A stretch of DNA of 64,000 nucleotides from CAZGXI01 sp964529715. GTDB lineage: Bacteria > Chloroflexota > Anaerolineae > Aggregatilineales > Ch27. The notes beneath the pieces are model-generated. The model saw only the letters and a list, made by a program, of their open reading frames with translations. It did not search any database and was not told the origin of the DNA. Made by a program: the position numbers and the translations under genes. Within the stretch, counting starts at the first letter, position 1. Every line of letters starts with the position of its first letter. Positions 23,683-30,299 of the stretch are shown here, in pieces. The DNA lies in assembly GCA_964529715.1 (NCBI GenBank), contig CAZGXI010000004.1:111579-175578 (forward strand), in the 5' to 3' direction.

Positions 23683-24795
23683 GTGGCCTCAAACGGACTT
23701 TCACAAACCCTCATCATCAAAGTGGGCACCAGCACCCTCACCGGCGGCGCGAAGCGTCTCTCCCGTCCGGATATGCTGGAACTGATCCGGCAGGTGGTGG
23801 CTCTGCGTCGGGAGGGCTGGCGTGTGGTGCTGGTGTCGTCTGGCGCGATGGCTGCCGGGCGTGAATTGCTAGGTGATCCCACTCTGCCCAATAACTTGCC
23901 CGCCAAGCAGATGCTCTGTGCGGTGGGCCAGGGCTATTTGATGCAGGTCTATAACACCTTGTTCGGCCTGTACGACGTGCACACCGGGCAGGTGTTGTTG
24001 ACGCATGACGACCTCTCGCACCGCACGCGCTACCTCAACGCGCGCGACACCTTGAGCACCCTGTTGGACTATGGCATCGTGCCTATCGTCAACGAGAACG
24101 ATACGGTGGCCGTCGAGGAGATCAAGGTCGGGGATAACGATAATCTCTCTGCACAGATCGCCGCGCTGCTCAACGCCTATCTGCTGGTGCTGCTCACCGA
24201 TCAGGAGGGGCTTTATGACCGCGACCCGCGCGCCGATCCGAATGCGCGTCTGATCCCACGGGTGGAGGTCATCGATGAGCACATCTGGGAACTGGCGGGC
24301 GGCAGCGTTTCGGGCCTGGGGACGGGGGGGATGATCACTAAAATCCAGGCGGCACAGTTCGCTACGCGCAGCGGCGTGCGCACGGTGATTGCCGGCGGGC
24401 GCGCGCCAGACGTGCTGATTCGGTTGGCGCGTGGCGAGGCAGTCGGGACGATTTTTCTGCCTGCCGAAGAGCGGTTGGAGAGCCGCAAACGTTGGCTGCT
24501 GGCAGAGCGTCCCCAGGGGCGTTTGCAGGTCGATGACGGCGCGGCGCGCGTGCTGCGCAGCCAGGGGGCGAGCCTGTTGCCGGTGGGCATCCGCGCCGTG
24601 CAGGGCAAATTCGAGCGTGGGGCGGTTGTGCGCGTGGTAGACGCGCGGGGGCGGGCGCTGGCGCAAGGGCTGACCAACTACACCAGCGACGAACTGGCGC
24701 GGCTGTGTGGACGCCATTCTCACGAGATTGTGGACGTGCTCGGTTACACCTATGGCGACGAGGCCATCCACCGCGATAACCTGGTGCTGACCTGA
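23683..24795 (+). CDS. proB: Glutamate 5-kinase
   Basis: A 370-residue enzyme that phosphorylates glutamate in the first step of proline synthesis. The amino-acid-kinase domain has IIKVGTSTLTGG (residues 10-21), VLVSSGAMAAGRELL, PIVNENDTVA and GLGTGGMITKIQAAQFA. Residues about 280-355 form the C-terminal PUA domain (GALARVL-like DDGAARVLRSQGASLLPVGI). The start is GTG 23683. A TATAAT box at 23633-23638 suggests a promoter divergent from tmRNA. The next enzyme of the pathway, ProA, is encoded separately at 28396-29652. Confidence 0.95.
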   Translation: MASNGLSQTLIIKVGTSTLTGGAKRLSRPDMLELIRQVVALRREGWRVVLVSSGAMAAGRELLGDPTLPNNLPAKQMLCAVGQGYLMQVYNTLFGLYDVHTGQVLLTHDDLSHRTRYLNARDTLSTLLDYGIVPIVNENDTVAVEEIKVGDNDNLSAQIAALLNAYLLVLLTDQEGLYDRDPRADPNARLIPRVEVIDEHIWELAGGSVSGLGTGGMITKIQAAQFATRSGVRTVIAGGRAPDVLIRLARGEAVGTIFLPAEERLESRKRWLLAERPQGRLQVDDGAARVLRSQGASLLPVGIRAVQGKFERGAVVRVVDARGRALAQGLTNYTSDELARLCGRHSHEIVDVLGYTYGDEAIHRDNLVLT

Positions 24796-24796
24796 T

Positions 24797-25846
24797 CTAG
24801 CGCGGCCCGCTTACAACCCGGAACAGTAGCGTGCCCAATCCTATCGCCAGCGCCGCAATCACCCACAGCCCGACGGTGCTCAGGAACCAGTGCAGCAGGC
24901 GACTGGAGCGCGCGCGCAGAAACACGAACAGGAACGCCAGGATCGCCCAGAATCCCAGGAACACTACCAGCACGATCCATGCCGACTCGCTGAGTTGCGG
25001 CCCCAGGCTGTTCAACCGCGCTAGAATGGTATCCCCAACGCTGGCTGGGTAGCCGAACAACGACCACACCTGGTGGATGAAGCCGGTAAACGGCGTCTCT
25101 GTCCCACCTGTCAAGGCCCCCTGTGCCGGGATCAGCCCGCTCAGGTTGATCGGCAGGGCGCTCAACAGGCTTTGCACGAAGGTCGTCAGCAGCGTGATCG
25201 TCATGGCCGCGATCATGGACGCCGTTGCGCCCTCGTTGGGGCGCAGCGCCCCGGCCTCGCGCAATGCCTGTTGGACTGTATCCCCGACCAGCAGAAACGT
25301 CAGTACGGCCACCGCCAGGACGGTCAGCGCCAGCGAAAAACACCCACTGGTGCAGCCGCCGTTGACTACCAGAAAAGGCTGAAGTACGCGCCGTTCTCGC
25401 TCCACATGCACGATCTCCCGTTCATGCTGCGGTGGTGGTTCGGGTGTGGGAGCCGGGATCGCGGGCGGCGTATAGGCCGGGGAAGCGATTGGCTGATAGG
25501 TGCCAGGCGGGGCATCGCCCGGCTGGCCCGGAGGCGATGGGGGTGAGGTTGGGAAACTGTCGGGTGGTCGAGACAGCACAGGGGTAGATACGTTAAGCTG
25601 TGCGATCCGCTCAAGCAGCGCCCGCGCCTCCTGATGCGATGGATCAAGTTCGAGCACACGTTCGGCGGCCTGCTGTCGTTGTTGAAGCTGAGGCGCAATT
25701 TGGGCGATGACCCACCAGGCGTCCAGGTGGCCAGGCGCGACGGTCACGATACTATACAGCAGGGCCAATGCCTGCTCGCGGTCGCCCAGTTGATATAGGC
25801 TGCGGGCCTGTTGAAATTTGGCTTGCTGCGGGTCTTCGGCGGCCAT
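24797..25846 (-). CDS. Membrane protein with N-terminal TPR-like region
   Basis: A 349-residue protein of unknown function. Residues 1-85 form about two TPR-like helical repeats (QARSLYQLGDREQALALLYS, AAERVLELDPSHQEARALLE). Residues 90-145 are Pro-rich and disordered. Four hydrophobic segments follow at about residues 163-185, 205-235, 280-310 and 320-343. It is convergent with proB with a 1-base gap. The TPR part probably faces the cytoplasm and binds a partner protein. No operon partner is visible. Confidence 0.7.
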   Translation of the reverse strand: MAAEDPQQAKFQQARSLYQLGDREQALALLYSIVTVAPGHLDAWWVIAQIAPQLQQRQQAAERVLELDPSHQEARALLERIAQLNVSTPVLSRPPDSFPTSPPSPPGQPGDAPPGTYQPIASPAYTPPAIPAPTPEPPPQHEREIVHVERERRVLQPFLVVNGGCTSGCFSLALTVLAVAVLTFLLVGDTVQQALREAGALRPNEGATASMIAAMTITLLTTFVQSLLSALPINLSGLIPAQGALTGGTETPFTGFIHQVWSLFGYPASVGDTILARLNSLGPQLSESAWIVLVVFLGFWAILAFLFVFLRARSSRLLHWFLSTVGLWVIAALAIGLGTLLFRVVSGPR

Positions 25847-26011
25847 AGGCGTCCTCCCCTTAAAAACCCTGTATTAGATTGGGGTATAACACGGCCCGAC
25901 AGGTGCGCGCAAGCGGGTATGCAGGATCGGCCCTGAAAGGTCGGGACTTCCTGCGGTATACTTGCCTCGACCTGGCTGTACCCACGTGTGGATTCGCAGA
26001 ACGGAGCAAGG

Positions 26012-26797
26012 ATGACCTACCAGCAGCGTAAAGAAGTCGCCGTCCGGGCCGCTTATGCCGCCGGGCAGGTGTTGCGGGAATGCCTGTTACACCCGCTGGA
26101 TATTTCCAGCAAAGGCTCGGCGAACGATCTCGTGACCAACGCCGACCGCGCCGCCGAGGCCGCGATCATGGACGTGATCCGTGCGGTTTACCCGGACGAT
26201 GTGATCCTCTCGGAGGAGACGCCCGGCGTCGAGCTGACCGGTGCAGGCTGGGTGATTGATCCGCTGGACGGGACGACCAATTACAGTCGGGGCTATCCCC
26301 TGTTTGGGCCGTCGATTGCCTGGATGGAGGCAGAAGACCGCACAGGCGTGGGCGTGGTCTATAACCCGCTGCTGGATGAACTGTACTGGGCGGTGCGGGG
26401 CGAGGGCGCGTGGTGCAACGACCGGCGCTTGCAGGTGGCCTCGACTTCTACGCTGGAGCGGGCCTTCGTGACCAGCGGCACACCCTACGTCGTGCGGCAG
26501 AATCCCGCTCTGGCGCTCGATCCCTGGAGTCGGATGATCACGCAAGTATTGGCCCTGCGCGAAGACGGCAGCGCCGCGCTGGACCTGTGCCACGTGGCCG
26601 CCGGGCGCACAGACGCACACTTTGAGGTCAACCTCAAGCCCTGGGATGTGGCAGCAGGCGCATTGATCGTTGCCGAAGCCGGCGGTAAAACGACGACCTA
26701 TCGGGGTGAACCTTTCACACTGTATCGGACTTCTTACATCGCCAGCAACGGCGCGCTTCATGACGCGCTGGTGGCGCAGTTGAACGATTTGGGCTGA
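26012..26797 (+). CDS. Inositol monophosphatase family protein
   Basis: A 261-residue Mg-dependent phosphatase of the IMPase/FBPase superfamily. Metal ligands are visible in SEETPG (Glu), WVIDPLDGTTNYSRGYP (the DPLDGT motif) and KPWDVAAGALIVAEAGG. It could hydrolyse inositol 1-phosphate, fructose 1,6-bisphosphate or 3'-phosphoadenosine 5'-phosphate (PAP), which cannot be told apart here. The ATG at 26012 behind GGAGCAAGG is preferred over GTG 25988. The gene stands alone. Confidence 0.9.
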   Translation: MTYQQRKEVAVRAAYAAGQVLRECLLHPLDISSKGSANDLVTNADRAAEAAIMDVIRAVYPDDVILSEETPGVELTGAGWVIDPLDGTTNYSRGYPLFGPSIAWMEAEDRTGVGVVYNPLLDELYWAVRGEGAWCNDRRLQVASTSTLERAFVTSGTPYVVRQNPALALDPWSRMITQVLALREDGSAALDLCHVAAGRTDAHFEVNLKPWDVAAGALIVAEAGGKTTTYRGEPFTLYRTSYIASNGALHDALVAQLNDLG

Positions 26798-26850
26798 GCA
26801 AGGCGCAGTTTAGAATCTGGTGAATGTTTGCACGAGCGGGTGTTTGGTGA

Positions 26851-26880
26851 TTGACAAGCGCCCTGCTCTCATGCAATAAT
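26851..26880 (+). promoter_or_regulatory. Promoter of the leader-peptide transcript
   Basis: Consensus -35 TTGACA (26851-26856) and -10 AATAAT (26875-26880) with an 18-base spacer. The transcript would begin near 26887, about 60 bases before the small reading frame. Confidence 0.55.
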
Positions 26881-26948
26881 GACTTCAGTTCATACGGCGA
26901 CCCTTATCTTATCGCCATGCCATCCTAGAACGAGAGGAGGTGGTGTAC

Positions 26949-27005
26949 ATGGATAACTGTAGTAGTCGTAGTAGCGCCGTGGCACCCCTCCTCTGGATGG
27001 ACTAA
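26949..27005 (+). CDS. Candidate 18-residue leader peptide, Ser/Cys-rich
   Basis: The frame encodes MDNCSSRSSAVAPLLWMD. It has an unusually strong ribosome binding site, AGAGGAGG at 26933-26940, 8 bases before ATG. The CSSRSS run uses AGT three times and AGC once, which is not the codon choice expected at this GC content. The frame overlaps a 13-bp hairpin whose loop is complementary to its own ribosome binding site. A terminator follows 20 bases after the stop and the AIR-synthase-like gene starts 77 bases after it. This is the layout of an attenuator leader; the alternative is a free-standing small protein. Confidence 0.5.
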   Translation: MDNCSSRSSAVAPLLWMD

Positions 27006-27018
27006 GGTGCTACGGCGC
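26974..27018 (+). promoter_or_regulatory. Hairpin with an anti-Shine-Dalgarno loop in the leader
   Basis: GCGCCGTGGCACC (26974-26986) pairs with GGTGCTACGGCGC (27006-27018) over 13 bp with one G-U. The loop holds CCTCCTCT (26987-26994), a perfect complement of the AGAGGAGG ribosome binding site at 26933-26940. Ribosome position on the small frame would decide which pairing forms. Confidence 0.55.
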
Positions 27019-27025
27019 ACCCAAC

Positions 27026-27060
27026 AAAAGGTCTCCGTCTTTATGACGGGGACCTTTTGG
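27026..27060 (+). terminator. Terminator or attenuator before the AIR-synthase-like gene
   Basis: A 14-bp stem, AAAAGGTCTCCGTC (27026-27039) with GACGGGGACCTTTT (27045-27058), has one G-U pair and a 5-base loop. It lies 25 bases before the next start codon, so it either ends a small transcript or attenuates the downstream gene. Confidence 0.75.
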
Positions 27061-27082
27061 TTTCCTCAGGAACCGGTAAAGC

Positions 27083-28075
27083 ATGTCTGCTCTCCCACTC
27101 GGTAAACTTCCGCCAGACCTGTTGGCCACGCTGATCGCGGATTTGCCTGCCGATCCACGTGTGGTCCTCGGCCCACGTGTGGGCGAGGATGCCGCCGTCA
27201 TCGATATGGACGACCGTTATCTGGTCGCTAAAACCGATCCGATCACCTTCGCGACCGACCAGATCGGCTGGTACGCCGTCCAGGTGAACGCCAATGACCT
27301 GGCGACGACCGGCGCGACACCGCGCTGGTTCATGGCGACGATCCTGCTGCCGGGCGGGTCTGCCGATGCGAGCATGGCGGCGGACATCTTCGCCCAGATT
27401 GCCTCGGCCTGCCGTGCGCTGGGGATTGCTGTCGTGGGCGGGCATACGGAGATCACCTACGGCCTGGATCGCCCGGTCGTTGTCGGTGTGCTGTTAGGCG
27501 AGGTCGCCAGAGATGGCCTGATCACGACAGGCGGCGCGCAGCCGGGCGACGCGATTCTGCTGACGAAGGGCATCCCTATCGAGGCGACGGCGCTCATCGC
27601 GCGGGAAAAGCGAGCGGAACTGCTGCCTCATTTCGGGGCGGCTTTCCTGGACCGTGCGGCGGCTTACCTGACCGATCCGGGCATCAGTGTGCTGCGCGAC
27701 GCCCAAACGGCGGTCCGGGTGGGCGGCGTGACCAGTATGCACGACCCGACCGAGGGCGGTCTGGCGACGGCTTTGTGGGAACTGGCTGAGGCGTCTGGGC
27801 GGGCGCTGCACATCACGGCAACGGCGTGGCCAGTCTGCGACGAGGGTGCGCAGTTGTGCGCCTTCTATGGCCTGGACCCGCTCGGTGCGATTGCCTCCGG
27901 CGCGCTGCTGCTGACGGTGAACCCGACCTTTGTGGACCGGGTCATGGCGGCGCTGGGCGAGGCTGGGATCGCGGTCTTCCGTGTGGGCGAGGTGTGCGTC
28001 GGGTCGGCGCAGGTCTGGCGGTGCGGCGAACTGTTGCCTCGTCCTGCCCGCGACGAGGTGGCGAAACTTTTTTAA
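27083..28075 (+). CDS. AIR synthase-related protein (PurM/HypE-like fold)
   Basis: A 330-residue protein of the PurM superfamily, in which paired domains bind ATP. The N-terminal part has VGEDAAVIDMDDRYLVAK and NANDLATTGATPRWF. The middle has VGGHTEITYGLDRPVVVG, and the C-terminal part has SMHDPTEGGLATALWELAE. The arrangement is closest to HypE/ThiL-like proteins. The HypE C-terminal Cys tail (PRIC) is absent, and no hydrogenase genes are near. The leader upstream carries a small Ser/Cys-rich frame and a terminator, so expression may be attenuated. Confidence 0.75.
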   Translation: MSALPLGKLPPDLLATLIADLPADPRVVLGPRVGEDAAVIDMDDRYLVAKTDPITFATDQIGWYAVQVNANDLATTGATPRWFMATILLPGGSADASMAADIFAQIASACRALGIAVVGGHTEITYGLDRPVVVGVLLGEVARDGLITTGGAQPGDAILLTKGIPIEATALIAREKRAELLPHFGAAFLDRAAAYLTDPGISVLRDAQTAVRVGGVTSMHDPTEGGLATALWELAEASGRALHITATAWPVCDEGAQLCAFYGLDPLGAIASGALLLTVNPTFVDRVMAALGEAGIAVFRVGEVCVGSAQVWRCGELLPRPARDEVAKLF

Positions 28076-28076
28076 C

Positions 28077-28105
28077 TGGACTTTTGGGGCCGGTCGTGGT
28101 ATAAA
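28077..28105 (+). promoter_or_regulatory. Promoter of the 6S-like RNA
   Basis: -35 TGGACT (28077-28082) and -10 TATAAA (28100-28105) with a 17-base spacer, just after the preceding gene ends. Transcription would start near 28111. Confidence 0.5.
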
Positions 28106-28110
28106 GACCT

Positions 28111-28283
28111 TGCCTGCCGTGCGCGTGATGCCGCACTGAGGTTTTGAGCCAACACTCAAACGTTTGGGCGTCCCATCCGGGGATCGAAGCGTTAGGCCAT
28201 CCGGCCAAGGCTGAGTAGCTGGTCAGATGCCCACCCTGCGAAAGCAGGTTCAAAACTGGCAGCACACGGCATGGCGGGCTGTC
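28111..28283 (+). ncRNA. Structured small RNA, 6S RNA candidate
   Basis: The 320-base gap between the AIR-synthase-like and proA genes holds a transcript of about 173 nt with its own promoter and terminator. Its ends pair: CCTGCCGTGC (28113-28122) with GCATGGCGGG (28269-28278). A second long-range stem joins AGGTTTTGAGCC (28139-28150) to GGTTCAAAACT (28247-28257), and GGGCGTC pairs with GATGCCC. A CCTGC-GAAA-GCAGG hairpin (28235-28248) sits on the 3' side. One long rod with internal bubbles and a 3'-side hairpin, at this length, fits 6S RNA. SRP RNA and RNase P signatures are absent. A covariance search was not possible. Confidence 0.45.
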
Positions 28284-28290
28284 CTCATTC

Positions 28291-28325
28291 ACACCCCCGA
28301 CCGAGATCGGGGGTGTGTCATTTTT
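28291..28325 (+). terminator. Terminator of the 6S-like RNA
   Basis: Perfect 10-bp stem ACACCCCCGA/TCGGGGGTGT (28291-28300, 28307-28316) with a 6-base loop, then GTCATTTTT. Confidence 0.88.
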
Positions 28326-28395
28326 CGTCCCGGCGTGTGTCGAGGCAAATGCTTTTGCTAATGGCCAGCCGCTGAACGCTAACTGCCAACGGTTT

Positions 28396-29652
28396 CTACG
28401 GGCGGACGTGGTAATTGCCCACCACGATCCACTTGTAGCTGGTCAGTTCGTACAGGCCCATTGGGCCACGCGCGTGGAGTTTTTGTGTGCTGATGGCAAT
28501 TTCTGCCCCCAGGCCAAACTGCCCGCCGTCGGTGAAGCGCGTGGAGGCGTTGGCGTACACCGCCGCCGAATCGACCTCGTTCAGGAAGCGTTCAATAGAG
28601 GCCGGGTCACTGCTCAGGATGCCGTCGGAGTGGGCGGTGCTATGCGCCAGGATGTGGTCGATGGCCGCGTCCAGGTCCGGCACAACGCGGATGCCCAGGA
28701 TCAGGCTCAGCCATTCGGTGTCCCAATCGTTCGGCCCAGCCGGTTGCACGTCTTCAGCCTGACCCAGGATCGTCGCCGCGCGCTCATCCACGCGGAAGTG
28801 CACGCCGTCTTGCCGCAGCCGCTCCACGACCATTGGTACGAATCGCGCGGCGATAGACTCCTGCACCAGCAACGTGTCGAGCGCGTTGCACACCGAGGGG
28901 CGCTGCACTTTGGCATTGCGGATCACCTCAACTGCCGCTGCCAGGTCCGCCGTCGCATCGACGTACAGGTGGCAGATGCCGATGCCGCCTGTGATCACGG
29001 GGATGGTGCTGTTCTCCCGGCAGAAGGTGTGCAGGGCGTTACCCCCGCGCGGGATGATCATGTCCACATAGTCGCTCAGGCGCAGCAGCTCGCCCACGTA
29101 ACGGCGATCCGAATCGCGGATGAGTTGGACGGCGTCCGGCGGGAAGCCGCACGCTTCCAGCGCAGCGCGGATGGCATCGACCAGCGCGATGTTGCTGCGC
29201 AGCGTCTCCGACCCACCGCGCAGGATGACGGCATTGCTCGTCTTGAGAGCCAGCGCCGCCACGTCTACCGTCACGTTGGGCCGCGCCTCGTAGATCACGC
29301 CGAGCACGCCGAGGGGCACGCGCCGCTTGCGAATCTGGAGGCCGTTCGGCAGTGTGCGCACCTCGAACTCTTCTCCAACCGGGTCGGGTAGGTCAGCCAC
29401 GCGGCGCACGTCGGCGGTGATCCCGGCCAGCCGCCCTTGCAGGCTCAGGCGGTCCAGCAGGGCCGGAGTCAGCCCGGCGGCGCGGCCCTGGTCCAGGTCG
29501 GTGGCATTGGCTTCCAGGATGGCGTCCGATTCCGCATCAATCGCATCTGCCAGTGCGCGCAGGAGAGCGTTTTTTGCGGCGGTGTCGAAGGCGCGCAGGG
29601 ATCGGGCCGCCGCCTTGGCCTGCTGCCCCAAAACTGTCATATCCACGCTCAT
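28396..29652 (-). CDS. proA: Gamma-glutamyl phosphate reductase
   Basis: A 418-residue NADPH-dependent enzyme, the second step of proline synthesis. Visible family segments are VLGVIYEARPNVTVDVAAL, NAVILRGGSE, the catalytic RPSVCNALDTLLV (Cys) and the C-terminal GRGPMGLYELTSYKW-like HARGPMGLYELTSYKW. The ATG has an AGGAGG site upstream. The 3' end faces the 6S-like RNA. Confidence 0.96.
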   Translation of the reverse strand: MSVDMTVLGQQAKAAARSLRAFDTAAKNALLRALADAIDAESDAILEANATDLDQGRAAGLTPALLDRLSLQGRLAGITADVRRVADLPDPVGEEFEVRTLPNGLQIRKRRVPLGVLGVIYEARPNVTVDVAALALKTSNAVILRGGSETLRSNIALVDAIRAALEACGFPPDAVQLIRDSDRRYVGELLRLSDYVDMIIPRGGNALHTFCRENSTIPVITGGIGICHLYVDATADLAAAVEVIRNAKVQRPSVCNALDTLLVQESIAARFVPMVVERLRQDGVHFRVDERAATILGQAEDVQPAGPNDWDTEWLSLILGIRVVPDLDAAIDHILAHSTAHSDGILSSDPASIERFLNEVDSAAVYANASTRFTDGGQFGLGAEIAISTQKLHARGPMGLYELTSYKWIVVGNYHVRP

Positions 29653-29683
29653 GGCCGCCTCCTTAAGTAAGCTACAGGCAAAT

Positions 29684-29711
29684 ACGCGGGGATTTTAATG
29701 TATCCCCGCGT
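29684..29711 (-). terminator. Terminator-like hairpin between the DUF355 gene and proA
   Basis: Perfect 10-bp stem ACGCGGGGAT/ATCCCCGCGT with an 8-base loop. It lies downstream of the adenosine-specific kinase family gene on the minus strand and is followed there by ATTTG. Confidence 0.6.
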
Positions 29712-29738
29712 CCCTGAAGGTTGCTTGAAGTCGCTTTT

Positions 29739-30227
29739 TTAGCCGAGCTTATAGCCGATCTTGCGCAAGAAGCTCTTGCGCCAGGCGATGCCGTCCTGAT
29801 CTTCGACGCCCTGGCTCTTGAAGCCGTCGATCACGCCCAGGATGCCCCGGCCCTGCTCCGTCTCCGCGACGATCACCTGAGTCGGGTTGGCGGTGGCGCA
29901 GAAGATGCGGGCGACCTCCGGCACGCTTTTGATGGCGTTGAGCACGTTAACCGGATAGAACCCCTCGCCCAGAAACACGATGAAGCTATGCCCGGCAGAC
30001 AGAGCCAGGGCATTCTTTTTCGCCAGGTCGATCATGGCTTCGTCTGTGCCGCTCCAACGCACCAGGCACGGGCCGGACGCCTCGCAAAACGCCACGCCGA
30101 ACTTGATGCCCGGCACGGCGTTGACCAGTGCCTCGTGAACGTCTTCGACCGTCTTGATGAAGTGGCTCTGGCCCAGAATGAAGTTGATCGCCTCCGGCTT
30201 TTCAATGGCAACGGTGGTCAGTTCCAC
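29739..30227 (-). CDS. Adenosine-specific kinase family protein (DUF355)
   Basis: A 162-residue protein of the compact DUF355/COG1839 family. It begins VAIEKPEAINFILGQSHFIKTVED and contains FGVAFCEASGPCLVRWSGTD, HSFIVFLGEGFYPVNVLNAI and FCATANPTQVIVAET, all strongly conserved in the family. The family is annotated as adenosine-specific kinase from limited archaeal work, so the reaction is tentative. Start is GTG 30227 with AAGGAGAG upstream. Confidence 0.88.
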   Translation of the reverse strand: MELTTVAIEKPEAINFILGQSHFIKTVEDVHEALVNAVPGIKFGVAFCEASGPCLVRWSGTDEAMIDLAKKNALALSAGHSFIVFLGEGFYPVNVLNAIKSVPEVARIFCATANPTQVIVAETEQGRGILGVIDGFKSQGVEDQDGIAWRKSFLRKIGYKLG

Positions 30228-30299
30228 TGGAATACTCTCCTTGCGCGCGAATAGACCTGTTCCCCATTGAACCGCGTTCGGGGTTCTGAGTCAACGCAT

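Noticed and set aside
26881..27060. T-box riboswitch before the AIR-synthase-like gene
   Set aside because: GGTGCTACGG resembles the T-box core only partly. There is no room for Stem I with a specifier loop, and the downstream gene is not amino-acid related.
28111..28283. SRP RNA or RNase P RNA in the gap before proA
   Set aside because: The SRP domain IV core (GTCAGGTCCGGAA-type) and the RNase P GAGGAAAGTCC-type segment are both missing.
28315..29391. 358-codon plus-strand frame opposite proA
   Set aside because: It begins inside the terminator of the 6S-like RNA and lies entirely within proA, whose conserved segments are clear.
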